The notes under the pieces: generated by a model
What the model saw: only the letters and a program-made list of their open reading frames with translations
What the model was told of the DNA's origin: nothing
Database searches by the model: none
NCBI RefSeq assembly: GCF_020687045.1
Contig: NZ_JAJEPW010000002.1
Span: 1-64,000, forward strand
Direction of reading: 5' to 3'
Source of the DNA: Vescimonas cirricatena
Lineage (GTDB): Bacteria > Bacillota > Clostridia > Oscillospirales > Oscillospiraceae
Length of the DNA: 64,000 bases
Translations under genes and position numbers: made by a program
In this document: positions 43,068 to 51,186 of the stretch, in pieces
How the letters are laid out: each line of letters begins with the position of its first letter
How positions within the stretch are numbered: position 1 is the first letter of the stretch

Positions 43068-44369
43068 TTACTGCACCAGCGAGCTGTAAAACTCATCCTT
43101 GGCGGAAGCCAGCGCATCCTCGGGGGTTTGCAGATTGTCCCACACGGCGATAACCGCTTTCTGATAGGGAGACCAAACGTTGGCCATCTCGGGGATGTAG
43201 GGCTGCGGCAGCGCGTCGTTGACGGCGACGGCAATGCTGCTCATAAAAGGATCATTGACATAGAAGTCCAGTTTCTGGCCTTCTATGCTGGCGGAGAGCT
43301 CGTTCTTTGTTTCATACAGCAGCTTCAGGCAATCGGGGTCCGTTGCGATGAACTGGGCGAGAAGCATGGACGCAACGGGATACTTTGTGAAGGCACTGAC
43401 GCAGACGGTATCCACAGTGGACAGTGTTTTGGGACGGATCCCGTTGTCCATCTTCGGCAGGGGAGCAATGCCGAAGTTGACACCGGCATTTGTAAAGTCC
43501 GCAATGGACCACGGACCGGTAATAACATAGGGGGCTGCACCCGAAGAGAACATTGTGTTCATTGCATCCCAGGTAGCGTCTGCGGAGGCGACAGGATAAA
43601 CATCGTCACGCAGCGTCTTATAGAAGGCCAGGCCCTCCGCGGCCTCCTTGGTGTCCCATCCAAGCTGGTTCGGGTCATTATGCTCAGGCCCGAAGAGGTC
43701 ATAGCCGTAGCCGCCCAAGAAACCATGAGCGTAATAAGGCTCCACAGCCTGCCACAAGCAGGCAAACTTGTTCTTGGCCGGATCGTTGAACTCCTTGGCA
43801 AAAGCCTTCATCTCCGCCCATGTGTCGACAGGCATGTCCACCAGATCCTTGTTGTAGAACATGACGATCGTCTTCATGGACAAGGGGAACGCAAAGGTCT
43901 TTCCCTCATAGGAAACCGCATCAACTGCATTCTGAACGAAGGCGCTTCGGATGTCATCGGACAGCTTGTCGATCTCCAGAATGGTGCCGGCTTGGGCGGA
44001 AACGGCTACACCGTCGTGTGCCATGACAAACACATCTGCGCCCAAACCTGTCGGGCCGTCCAGCTCATTTTTCTGTCGAGCGTCGGTGGTTCCAACGTTT
44101 TCAACGGTTAGGGCAACACCGGGATATTTGGCATTCCACAGCTCAACGATCTTCTCATTGTAGGCGTCATTGTCAAACCAAAGTTTGAGTGCAGCGCCGT
44201 CCTCAGGCATGAGCGTAGAAGAATCCATGGATTCTGAATCACTCATGGATGGCTTACTGTTGTTTTCTGCGAGGGCAGGAGTGGGGGGCGTTTTGCTGCA
44301 GGCGGTCAGCAGGGACAACAGCATTGCAGCAGCAAACAGGAACGCAAGAAGTCTTCTTGGTTTTTTCAT
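43068..44369 (-). CDS. malE: Maltodextrin-binding lipoprotein MalE
   Basis: A 433-residue extracellular solute-binding protein (family 1). The signal peptide ends in the lipobox LLTACS, so Cys would be lipidated. The mature part has the usual maltose-binding features: LKLWFDNDAYNEKIVELWNA and APYVITGPWSIADF. GGAGG precedes ATG 44369. It is the first gene of the malEFG-GH31-amylase run and has LacI-type operators upstream. Confidence 0.9.
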   Translation of the reverse strand: MKKPRRLLAFLFAAAMLLSLLTACSKTPPTPALAENNSKPSMSDSESMDSSTLMPEDGAALKLWFDNDAYNEKIVELWNAKYPGVALTVENVGTTDARQKNELDGPTGLGADVFVMAHDGVAVSAQAGTILEIDKLSDDIRSAFVQNAVDAVSYEGKTFAFPLSMKTIVMFYNKDLVDMPVDTWAEMKAFAKEFNDPAKNKFACLWQAVEPYYAHGFLGGYGYDLFGPEHNDPNQLGWDTKEAAEGLAFYKTLRDDVYPVASADATWDAMNTMFSSGAAPYVITGPWSIADFTNAGVNFGIAPLPKMDNGIRPKTLSTVDTVCVSAFTKYPVASMLLAQFIATDPDCLKLLYETKNELSASIEGQKLDFYVNDPFMSSIAVAVNDALPQPYIPEMANVWSPYQKAVIAVWDNLQTPEDALASAKDEFYSSLVQ

Positions 44370-44399
44370 TGGTATACCTCCATTTTTGTTTTTTATCTC

Positions 44400-44436
44400 A
44401 AGCGTTTCCGCTTTAGATTACAGTTAACCGATTAAC
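44400..44436 (-). promoter_or_regulatory. LacI-type operators upstream of malE
   Basis: GTTAACCGATTAAC (44423-44436) has arms GTTAA and TTAAC about a CG centre. A second dyad, AAGCGTTTCCGCTT (44400-44413), has arms AAGCG and CGCTT. The first matches a site beside the lacI-type gene at 47277-47290, so it is the better candidate for the local regulator. A possible minus-strand promoter (TTGTAA at 44455-44460, 17 bp, GTTAAT) overlaps it. Confidence 0.65.
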
Positions 44437-44453
44437 AAAAGAAAAAAATATGC

Positions 44454-46205
44454 TTACAAAGTGGGAACCAGAACGGCGGAGTTGGGCGCTAGTTCCAGCA
44501 TGAGCATGGAGCCCTCTGTGCTGTACCGTTCGGAAGTGAAATAATCTACAGGACTTTGCAGCACCCTGTTTAAAGCCTGTGGGACAAGGATGCTCCGGTA
44601 CTGGTGCCGATCGGAGAGGTTCATGACGACCAAGAAGCCCTCAGAATGATGCACACAGCAATATGTCAGCACGTCCTCATCCGCGCTCAGGATCCGATAT
44701 CCCGAACGGATCGCCGCCGTGTAATTCCTTCGTAGCCGAATGGCTTTCTGATAGAACGCAAACAAATCAGACGCCGGATCCGACCAATCCATTGGTCGGC
44801 GGTACTCGCTCTCATGCCATCCGGATAGACCTTGTTCGTCGCCATAGAAAACCATCGGGACGCCAGTATGGGTCAGCAGAAACAACACGGCCTGCTTCAG
44901 TTTATCGCGGCTTCCGCCTGCCTGAGAAAGAAAACGCGGAATATCGTGGCTGTCAATGAGATTCATCTGCGCCGCCTGAATAGGCTCCTGATAGCGCATG
45001 AGAAGGTAAGAAATCCGCTGAGCAAACTGCAAGGCTGTCAATCTTCCGTTGGCGATTGCATCAACAATGGCGAACATCAAATTGTAGTTCATCGCGGAAT
45101 CGAACTGATCTCCTTCCAGAAACGATCTTGCATCGTCCCAAATTTCCCCAATCAATACTGCATCAGCCTTGATCGCCCGAATGGCTTTTCGGAACTGCCT
45201 CCAAAAGTCGTGATCGACCTCATTGGCAACATCCAGCCGCCATCCGTCAATATCAAACTCCTGAACCCAGTAGGTGCCAACCTCCAGAAGATACCGAGCT
45301 GTCTCAGGGTTTCCTGTGTTTAGCTTTGGCATGGAATCCACATAAGCAAAGCACTCGTAGTTTGGCCTTGGCCCGCCCTTCGGAGGAAACTCTTGCACAT
45401 AGAACCAATCCTTGTAGGGCGAAGCCGCGCCGTTTTCACGCAGATCCTGAAACGCAAAGAAATCTGGCCCGCAGTGGTTAAAAACGCCGTCCAATATGAC
45501 GCGGATCCCTTTTTTATGGCAGGCATCTACCAGCATCCGGAAGTCCTCCTTTGTTCCGAAGCAGGGATCGATCTCAAAATAATCCACCGTATCATATTTA
45601 TGCCAACTGTTCGCTGCAAAAATCGGCGTCATATAAATACAGTCAATTCCAAGCTCATTCAGGTATGGCAGATTATCGCATATCCCACGAAGGGTGCCCC
45701 CATGGCGTGATGAAAAGACCTTTCCATCGTACACTACATGCTTTTCCTGTCCTGCAATATAGCCTTGGGATGAGGCGAAGCTATCCGGGTAGATCTGATA
45801 CACGACCGCACTTTTGAACCAGTCCGGCACATGCGCCATGTCCTCGATGCGAATGTAATGGAAATTGTAATAGAGCTGGCGGTTTTCATCGGGCGCCGAA
45901 AAGAACCCGTCATTATAATAGAATGTGGTTTCCCCACCCTTCTTCAATTCAAAGTAGTAGCACAGTCTGGTTACCTTCGGATCAAAGATCGCTTCATAGT
46001 AGTCAAACAGGGAATCTGTAAACCGAACGGCCATTTGCTCGCGCGTGACGGCGATTGGGCTGTTGGGGTCCATCCGATCGCCATAACAGATATGGCACGC
46101 ATCCAAATCGCCTCTGGCCGCCCGTAGGCGAATCACCACCCGGTCAGGAGCCGTGGCGAAGCTATACTCCGAATAGGTCCTGTGGAAAACAGCGGATCTG
46201 TTCAT
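44454..46205 (-). CDS. Neopullulanase / cyclomaltodextrinase-type GH13 enzyme
   Basis: A 583-residue cytoplasmic enzyme of the GH13_20 type. An N-terminal CBM34-like domain (about 1-125) precedes the barrel. Motifs are DGVFNHCG, GWRLDVANEVDH (nucleophile Asp), LIGEIWDDA (acid Glu) and LIDSHDIPRFL. Such enzymes hydrolyse cyclodextrins, pullulan and maltodextrins inside the cell. Its ATG directly follows the stop of the LacI gene, so the two are co-transcribed. Confidence 0.9.
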   Translation of the reverse strand: MNRSAVFHRTYSEYSFATAPDRVVIRLRAARGDLDACHICYGDRMDPNSPIAVTREQMAVRFTDSLFDYYEAIFDPKVTRLCYYFELKKGGETTFYYNDGFFSAPDENRQLYYNFHYIRIEDMAHVPDWFKSAVVYQIYPDSFASSQGYIAGQEKHVVYDGKVFSSRHGGTLRGICDNLPYLNELGIDCIYMTPIFAANSWHKYDTVDYFEIDPCFGTKEDFRMLVDACHKKGIRVILDGVFNHCGPDFFAFQDLRENGAASPYKDWFYVQEFPPKGGPRPNYECFAYVDSMPKLNTGNPETARYLLEVGTYWVQEFDIDGWRLDVANEVDHDFWRQFRKAIRAIKADAVLIGEIWDDARSFLEGDQFDSAMNYNLMFAIVDAIANGRLTALQFAQRISYLLMRYQEPIQAAQMNLIDSHDIPRFLSQAGGSRDKLKQAVLFLLTHTGVPMVFYGDEQGLSGWHESEYRRPMDWSDPASDLFAFYQKAIRLRRNYTAAIRSGYRILSADEDVLTYCCVHHSEGFLVVMNLSDRHQYRSILVPQALNRVLQSPVDYFTSERYSTEGSMLMLELAPNSAVLVPTL

Positions 46206-47255
46206 CTACATCCCTCCCTTTGCCAATAGCGGTGCGACAGAACTTCTTATCTCAAGCGAAACGGGAAGTGTTCGCCGGGTCAGTGAACACTTTTCGTCAC
46301 GAATTGCCGAAACCAGAGCTTGGACTGCCATTCGTCCCCGGTCATACACGGGCTGGTCGACGGAAGTCAAGGCGGGCATGGAGAATTCGCACCCCTTCGT
46401 GTTATCAAAGCCCACAATGGATAAATCGTCAGGAATCTGTTTTCCGGCCGTATACATTGCTTTCATTATGCCGAAAGCCATAATATCGCCAACCGCAAAC
46501 ACGGCGGTAATGTCTGGCCTGCCGAGAAGACGCCGGCCGATCCGATAGCCGCCGTCAAAGGAAAGCGCGTCATGGAAGACCAAATCCTCCACATCGGCGA
46601 TACCTGCTTCATTCATGGCCTTTTTGTAGCCAAGATACCGGCGGCGGATGGGTCCGTCTACTATAATGCTTGACGAAGCAAGCGCGATGCGCTTATGCTC
46701 GTTTTCTAGCAGATATTTTGTCGCCAAATAGCCGCCGTTTTCATCATCGATCCCGATGTTGGAATGAACCTGCGTCCCCTTGTCATAGCAGTCAACCAAA
46801 ACAAGCTGCTTTCCGAGGCTCTGCATCTCTTCCGAGATCAGATCAGTATAGTTGCCAATGAAGATCGCTCCATCCAGATTGCGCTTGCAGACCCAATCTC
46901 GGCAACTCTCCCCAGGACGGATGCCTTTGATAAGAATGTCATACCCAAGCGCGGAAGCTTCATATTCTGCGCCGCTGACAATCTCGCCGTAGAAGGGATT
47001 GTCCCGAAGAAGCAGGCTTGTACTGGAATCTTCTTCTGTAATAGGCAGCAGTAAGCCAATCATTTCCGAAACCCCTCTGGAGAGCGTTCTAGCCACCAGA
47101 TTTTGCTGATAGTCCATGTCCTGCATGACCTGATATATTCTTTCTCTGGTTTCTTCAGAGATTTTGTCTACTCCGTTGATCGCATTAGAAACGGAAGCCA
47201 CGGAAACGCCAGCAGCCTTTGCAATATCCCGGAGTGTTGCTCGTTTTTCCATCAT
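46206..47255 (-). CDS. LacI family transcriptional regulator
   Basis: A 349-residue repressor-type protein. The LacI helix-turn-helix and hinge are at the start (ATLRDIAKAAGVSVASVSNA, INGVDKISEETRERI), followed by the periplasmic-binding-protein-like ligand domain. Start choice is between ATG 47255 and 47252; GTG 47273 lacks a ribosome site. Placement beside amylase and malEFG genes and matching operator sites make it the local maltodextrin regulator, by inference. Confidence 0.92.
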   Translation of the reverse strand: MMEKRATLRDIAKAAGVSVASVSNAINGVDKISEETRERIYQVMQDMDYQQNLVARTLSRGVSEMIGLLLPITEEDSSTSLLLRDNPFYGEIVSGAEYEASALGYDILIKGIRPGESCRDWVCKRNLDGAIFIGNYTDLISEEMQSLGKQLVLVDCYDKGTQVHSNIGIDDENGGYLATKYLLENEHKRIALASSSIIVDGPIRRRYLGYKKAMNEAGIADVEDLVFHDALSFDGGYRIGRRLLGRPDITAVFAVGDIMAFGIMKAMYTAGKQIPDDLSIVGFDNTKGCEFSMPALTSVDQPVYDRGRMAVQALVSAIRDEKCSLTRRTLPVSLEIRSSVAPLLAKGGM

Positions 47256-47276
47256 TTCACACTTTCTGCGCACTTT

Positions 47277-47331
47277 GTTAACCGCTTTACCTCACAGATA
47301 TAATGTACAATATTGCTCTTGTGTTTGTCAA
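47277..47331 (-). promoter_or_regulatory. Promoter and operator of the LacI gene
   Basis: On the minus strand TTGACA (47331-47326) and TACATT (47307-47302) are spaced 18 bp. GTTAACCGCTTTAC (47277-47290), matching the malE-side site at 11 of 14 positions or better, lies just downstream of the -10. Confidence 0.65.
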
Positions 47332-47546
47332 GAAATTTTGTACACTTTGTCAAGATGCATATTTTCTGTTGGATTTTTTGTGCCAATTTGACACTGCGCA
47401 GATTTTGACGACGAAGAATGACAGGCCGAGCTTTCAAAAAAAGCCACATAAATGCAGACACACGGAGACCCCCCCATTTATTGGTACTGCATTGTGAGAC
47501 AGTTGCCGACCCAATATGGGGCTGCTCAAGGCTGCGTGCGGCCTGT
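47332..47546. other. Intergenic stretch, no recognised gene
   Basis: Nothing is supported between the LacI promoter and the second large repeat. Confidence 0.4.
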
Positions 47547-47548
47547 GG

Positions 47549-47610
47549 CATTTTTGTGACACTTTCCATGCACTTTTGCGGGGGAAGTATTTGGCGTTCT
47601 CCTATATACT
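47549..47610 (+). promoter_or_regulatory. 11-bp repeats and promoter of copy 2
   Basis: CATTTTTGTGA (47549-47559), CACTTTCCATG (47560-47570) and CACTTTTGCGG (47571-47581) keep the 11-bp phase of copy 1; the -10 is TATACT at 47605-47610. The distal repeat has one change, so response may be weaker than at copy 1. Confidence 0.6.
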
Positions 47611-47664
47611 ACAATCAAGGTTGACGCTCAACCAAAATGATTAAAAAAAGGAGAGTAACATACC

Positions 47665-48402
47665 ATGAAAAAGAAAACGATTTGGAGCCTTGCACTGGCC
47701 CTGGCGTTGGTGGTATCGGCTATCGGTACGGCAACCTCCGCCTTTGCCGCCACACCCGCACCAATGGAGCCTGTTACTAAAATTGCAACCGAGAACGAGG
47801 ACGCCATCTGGGAGCAGATCGAGGTGGTGGAAGAGAAGAGCGACGCCATCTTCCAAAGAAACGCAGCGCTGTGGGAAAAGCTGGACGAAATCTGCAACGC
47901 CCTGCCTGACGACTACGACTTCACAGACTTTGACGAAGCAGCGTTTATCCGCAGCACCAACGCCCTGACGGAAGCGGAGAAGGAAACGCTTCTGGCGGAC
48001 ATCAAGGAGCTGAACGGCCTTGACGCTGAGATGGAGGCACTGTACGCTCAGCTGCCCGACTGCGACAATATGCCGCTTTACGAGAAGGCACTGGAAAAGG
48101 CCGACCCCAAGGTGCTGGATGAGATCGACACCCTGGAGCAGGAGTATGACCGCGTCTGCGAAAAGCACGCCGACCTGTGGGACAAGGTAGATGAAGCGTA
48201 CTTTGATCTTCCGGACGACTACGACTTCGACAACTACGATGAGGCCGCTTTCATCCGCAGCCTGGGCTTCCTGACCGACGCGGAAAAGGACGCGCTGATC
48301 GCCGACTACAACCGTCTTACGGAGATCGACAGCCGGTTGTGCGAGCTGTACAATTCCATCTGGGGCAACACCGGCTGCGAAAGCGGCATCTGCCCCCTTT
48401 GA
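47665..48402 (+). CDS. Secreted acidic two-repeat protein (copy 2)
   Basis: 245 residues, the same length as the protein at 29245-29982 and nearly identical in its mature part. Differences cluster in the signal peptide (MKKKTIWSLALALALVVSAI) with only a few later (Glu to Val, Gln to Glu, Ala to Asp, Asn to Asp, Ser to Gly). Two homologous halves and the C-terminal CESGICPL are kept. It is not followed by a two-component system; only a scrap of the regulator gene remains. Both copies appear functional. Confidence 0.85.
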   Translation: MKKKTIWSLALALALVVSAIGTATSAFAATPAPMEPVTKIATENEDAIWEQIEVVEEKSDAIFQRNAALWEKLDEICNALPDDYDFTDFDEAAFIRSTNALTEAEKETLLADIKELNGLDAEMEALYAQLPDCDNMPLYEKALEKADPKVLDEIDTLEQEYDRVCEKHADLWDKVDEAYFDLPDDYDFDNYDEAAFIRSLGFLTDAEKDALIADYNRLTEIDSRLCELYNSIWGNTGCESGICPL

Positions 48403-48465
48403 CGGAAAGGTGATATTCTGATAGTATAAAATCAACATCGTGCCGATGCTGCGCCCACGCGCAGC

Positions 48466-48515
48466 ATTTGGCGCTACTGGAGGCGTTTCGTCAGAAACCT
48501 GCGGAACTTGTGATA
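48466..48515 (+). pseudogene. Scrap of the response regulator gene
   Basis: The sequence after 48474, CTGGAGGCGTTTCGTCAG onward to about 48515, corresponds to 30186-30227 inside the response regulator gene at 30073. In copy 1 the octamer GCGCTGCT occurs at 30051-30058 and again at 30181-30188; copy 2 has a single GCGCTACT there. This is the product expected of a 130-bp deletion between those short repeats. Confidence 0.75.
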
Positions 48516-48628
48516 CCGCAACACTTTCCTGAACTTCTTAGCCGCTTTTAGCGGTTTCCTCTTGATTTTAATCCCTTTCCTAACACTTTGTGTTCCACAT
48601 CTGCCTATGGCATTTTATGTGGTCAAAA

Positions 48629-48665
48629 GCAAAGCCTCACCGGAGCAATTCCGGCGGGGCTTTGC
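48629..48665. other. Strong hairpin, role uncertain
   Basis: GCAAAGCC (48629-48636) pairs with GGCTTTGC (48658-48665), with inner CCGGA/TCCGG pairing. No T-run follows, so it is a weak terminator candidate or a repeat element. Confidence 0.4.
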
Positions 48666-48779
48666 GGGATTCTCGGCGTCCCGCTTTTTTCCTCTTGGTG
48701 AGTAACACGAAAACTGCGCCGAGGCCACCTCGCGCCGTGGGATGCCACAATCAAAGAACAGAAGCTATACAGGGACCAT

Positions 48780-48829
48780 GTTGACATTTCAACATCTCTG
48801 TGTTAAAGTTCTTTTGTTGAGACTTCAAC
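48780..48829 (+). promoter_or_regulatory. MarR promoter with two identical-type operators
   Basis: Two dyads of the form GTTGAnnnnTCAAC lie at 48780-48793 and 48816-48829, 36 bp apart. The first overlaps TTGACA (48781-48786), the second follows the -10 TAAAGT (48804-48809; 17-bp spacer). Occupation of either would block RNA polymerase. Confidence 0.8.
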
Positions 48830-48852
48830 ATTTATGGAAGTGGAGGACAGTC

Positions 48853-49305
48853 ATGCAGGAGAGATTTGAAACCTTTACAGTTTTGATCAACAGAATCAGC
48901 CGCGACATACGGAAAATCAAAAATCAGGAGATGGCCGACTATCACCTCAGAAGCGCCCATGTGTCCTGTCTGTACTACGTTTATTCGCTGGGAAGCGTGA
49001 CCTCAGCGGAGCTGTGCGAGCATTGTGAGGAGGACAAGGCGACCATTTCCCGTGCGGTGGACTATCTGGAGACCAACGGCTTTCTTCTGCGTGACACCGG
49101 CGCCAAACGGTACAAAAGCCCCTTGCTTCTGACGGATAAGGGGCGGGATGCCGGCAAAAGAATTGCAGAGAAGATCGGCGGCATTCTTGAAACGATCAGC
49201 CATGCTCTCACGGAGAATGAAAGGATCGAATTCTACCGTTGTCTATCCACCATCAGCAGAAGCCTTGAGGCTATCGTCCAAAACAGTGAAGAAAAGGAGC
49301 TGTGA
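48853..49305 (+). CDS. MarR family transcriptional regulator
   Basis: A 150-residue winged-helix protein: GSVTSAELCEHCEEDKATIS, RAVDYLETNGFLLRDTG and the wing RYKSPLLLTDKGRDAGKRI. GGAGG at 48842-48846 supports ATG 48853; the longer frame from 48742 contains the promoter. It overlaps the DegV gene at TGATG, so the two are an operon. Presumed to repress its own promoter through the GTTGA-TCAAC sites. Confidence 0.9.
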   Translation: MQERFETFTVLINRISRDIRKIKNQEMADYHLRSAHVSCLYYVYSLGSVTSAELCEHCEEDKATISRAVDYLETNGFLLRDTGAKRYKSPLLLTDKGRDAGKRIAEKIGGILETISHALTENERIEFYRCLSTISRSLEAIVQNSEEKEL

Positions 49306-50153
49306 TGCAATTGAAAACAAGGATCATTGTTGATTCCACCGCGGACCTGGTCCCCGAGATCAAAGAGCGGGTCTATACGGTTCCCCTCACCGTTCACTTC
49401 GGTCAGGAGGAATATATCGACGGCGTGACCATCGACCACAAGACCTTCTATGAAAAGCTGGTCGAGAGCGATGTACTGCCCACCACCAGTCAGGCAACCC
49501 CGAACGACTTCATCGGCGCGTTTGAAACGGCAAGGCAGGCGGGAGAAGCCGCCGTTGTCATCACCCTTGCGTCCAAGTTCTCCGGCACGTATCAAGGCGC
49601 CGTAATTGCGGCGGCGGAATATGAAAACATCTATGTTGTGGACGGCGCAAGCGCGGCAATGGGGACCGGCATCCTTGTAGAGCTTGCGTTCCGGCTTTTG
49701 GACGCGGGGTCCTCCGCAGAGGAAATTGCGAAGGCTCTGGAGGAAGAGAAGAAAAATATTGTCATTGTTGCCTTGGTGGATACCCTCGAATACCTCAAAC
49801 GGGGCGGTCGCATTTCAAAGACAGCCGCATTTGCCGGCGGGATACTGAACATCAAGCCCGTGATCTCCGTCACCGACGATGAAATACATCTGCTTGGAAA
49901 AGCGCGCGGCTCTAAGATGGGAAACAATCTGCTCGTTCAGGAGATCAATGAGGCGGGCGGCATTGATTTCAGCAAGCCGGTGCTGCTTGGCTACAGCGGA
50001 CTTTCCGATGCGCTTTTATTGAAGTACATAGAGGACAGCCGCCACATTTGGGAGGGGCATTTGCGGGAGGTTCGCTACACAACGGTGGGCAGCGTGATCG
50101 GAACACACCTCGGTCCCGGCGCCGTTGTGGTGGCATTTTTCAAGAATAGATAA
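49305..50153 (+). CDS. DegV family fatty-acid-binding protein
   Basis: A 282-residue DegV protein (IIVDSTADLVPEIKERVYTV; TSQATPNDFIGAFETARQAG; TLASKFSGTYQGAVIAA; LKRGGRISKTAAFAGGILNI). It is clearly different from the DegV at 15175. ATG 49305 is chosen because AAAAGGAG is 5 bases upstream, whereas GTG 49302 is too close. Co-transcription with a MarR regulator suggests lipid or fatty-acid responsive control; FabT-type MarR proteins are a precedent, but identity is not established. Confidence 0.92.
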   Translation: MQLKTRIIVDSTADLVPEIKERVYTVPLTVHFGQEEYIDGVTIDHKTFYEKLVESDVLPTTSQATPNDFIGAFETARQAGEAAVVITLASKFSGTYQGAVIAAAEYENIYVVDGASAAMGTGILVELAFRLLDAGSSAEEIAKALEEEKKNIVIVALVDTLEYLKRGGRISKTAAFAGGILNIKPVISVTDDEIHLLGKARGSKMGNNLLVQEINEAGGIDFSKPVLLGYSGLSDALLLKYIEDSRHIWEGHLREVRYTTVGSVIGTHLGPGAVVVAFFKNR

Positions 50154-50201
50154 AAGGCAGAACGGAACAATAGCGATTGAAGAAGCTGCAATAAAGGTAT
50201 G

Positions 50202-50245
50202 GCCCTTCCGCACCATCGTCAAATAAAACGGTGGTGCAGAAGGGC
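50202..50245 (+). terminator. Terminator-like hairpin after DegV
   Basis: GCCCTTCCGCACCATCG (50202-50218) pairs with 50229-50245 (CGGTGGTGCAGAAGGGC) apart from one G.T and one mismatch. A short GTTTG follows. Confidence 0.65.
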
Positions 50246-50684
50246 GTTTGCGCAATGCTGCGGGAGGAAAACCCCAAAGAGCAGCCTACGCACAGGCAGG
50301 ACCTCGACCGCTGAAAAAGCAGAGCGGCGCGACGGTAAAGCCCGTCCCGCCGTTCGTGTTTCGAGGGCTTGATTGATAAGGTGGAAGTTGTATTATTCAC
50401 CACGATTATCGGTTACGTAAACAATGCAGGCAATTCCGGAAAGCATCGAAAAAATAATTGTTCTAATACCGCCCTCTCGGCTTGCCATGCTTCTACTGTT
50501 AGTGCAATCTCAAACACGCTTTTGGGACACATTAGCATAAAGCATTTGAGAAAAAAACTGCCGCTGTGCACCATTACCGCAGTTAGGCGGGGCTCCTGGC
50601 AAAGACGATAAAAACCCTCAGTCCAAAATCTGCCGGATGCTTCCGTTGTGCTTTTACACGGCGGCGTTCATTGAAAGCGTTTAA
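50246..50684. other. Intergenic stretch with a possible gene scrap
   Basis: Near 50250-50313 an open frame reads MLREENPKEQPTHRQDLDR before a stop and resembles the tail of a lost gene. On the minus strand short frames (31-39 codons around 50400-50540) exist without ribosome sites. Nothing is confidently called. Confidence 0.3.
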
Positions 50685-50753
50685 TTTGCGAATAAATCGC
50701 ATATTGACTTTTCTGCTTTCCTTGTGTATACTGATTTGCAAATGAATTGCAAA
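50685..50753 (+). promoter_or_regulatory. Promoter flanked by two Fur/Zur-type boxes
   Basis: TTGACT (50704-50709), 17 bp, TATACT (50727-50732). Box 2, TTTGCAA-atgaa-TTGCAAA (50735-50753), is a near-perfect dyad just after the -10. Box 1, TTTGCGAATAAATCGCATA (50685-50703), is a weaker version just before the -35. Both share TTTGC(A/G)A.AA half-sites, so the regulator encoded next probably binds both. Confidence 0.8.
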
Positions 50754-50769
50754 TTGGAGGCGTGGTGAC

Positions 50770-51165
50770 TTGTCCAGTTACAGCACGCAGCAGCGGAAGG
50801 CTCTGCTTGCCTATTTGAGCCGGCACCCGGATGAGCTGCTGTCCGCACGGCAAATTGCGGACGCACTGGCGGATGAAAAAATCAGCCTCAGCGCCGTATA
50901 TCGGAACCTTGCACAGTTAGAGACGGAAGAAAAAGTGCGGCGCAGCAGCAAGAGCGGCACGCGGGAGGTCTACTTTCAGTACCTTGACACCGAAAGCTGC
51001 AAGGGTGCGCTGCACATGAGCTGTGTAAAATGCGGCAGAACCTTTCACATGGCAAGCGGCAACGCCGCCCTGTTTGCAAAGCACCTGGCGCAGAGTGAGC
51101 AATTCACGCTGGACGCCGCCGACACGGTTCTCTATGGCACCTGCGCGGATTGCCGGGATGAATAG
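50770..51165 (+). CDS. zur: Fur family regulator, probably Zur
   Basis: A 131-residue Fur-type metalloregulator. The winged helix includes LLAYLSRHPDELLSARQIAD and ISLSAVYRNLAQLETEEKVR; the dimer domain has LHMSCVKCGRTFHM and CADC, giving the structural zinc CxxC pairs and the His metal site. TTG 50770 is the start, 9 bases after TTGGAGG; no ATG is suitably placed. Position ahead of znuA-C-B argues for zinc sensing rather than iron or peroxide. Confidence 0.88.
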   Translation: MSSYSTQQRKALLAYLSRHPDELLSARQIADALADEKISLSAVYRNLAQLETEEKVRRSSKSGTREVYFQYLDTESCKGALHMSCVKCGRTFHMASGNAALFAKHLAQSEQFTLDAADTVLYGTCADCRDE

Positions 51166-51186
51166 TATTTGGAAGGAGGACAGGCT

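Larger units (their letters stand above)
47547..48515 (+). repeat. Large direct repeat, copy 2
   Basis: Second copy of the unit at 29128-30060, same orientation. It includes the CACTTT repeats (first one degraded to CATTTT), the promoter TATACT (47605-47610), the gene and the downstream sequence. After GCAGCATTTGGCGCT it diverges to a fragment of the response regulator. Confidence 0.85.

Noticed and set aside
48629..48665. Hairpin as a terminator for the second secreted-protein gene
   Set aside because: It lies over 200 bp after the stop and lacks a T-run, so I list it only as a hairpin of uncertain role.
15175..50153. The two DegV genes as a recent duplication
   Set aside because: Their sequences differ throughout and have different partners (DUF1836 and MarR); multiple DegV paralogues are normal in Clostridia.
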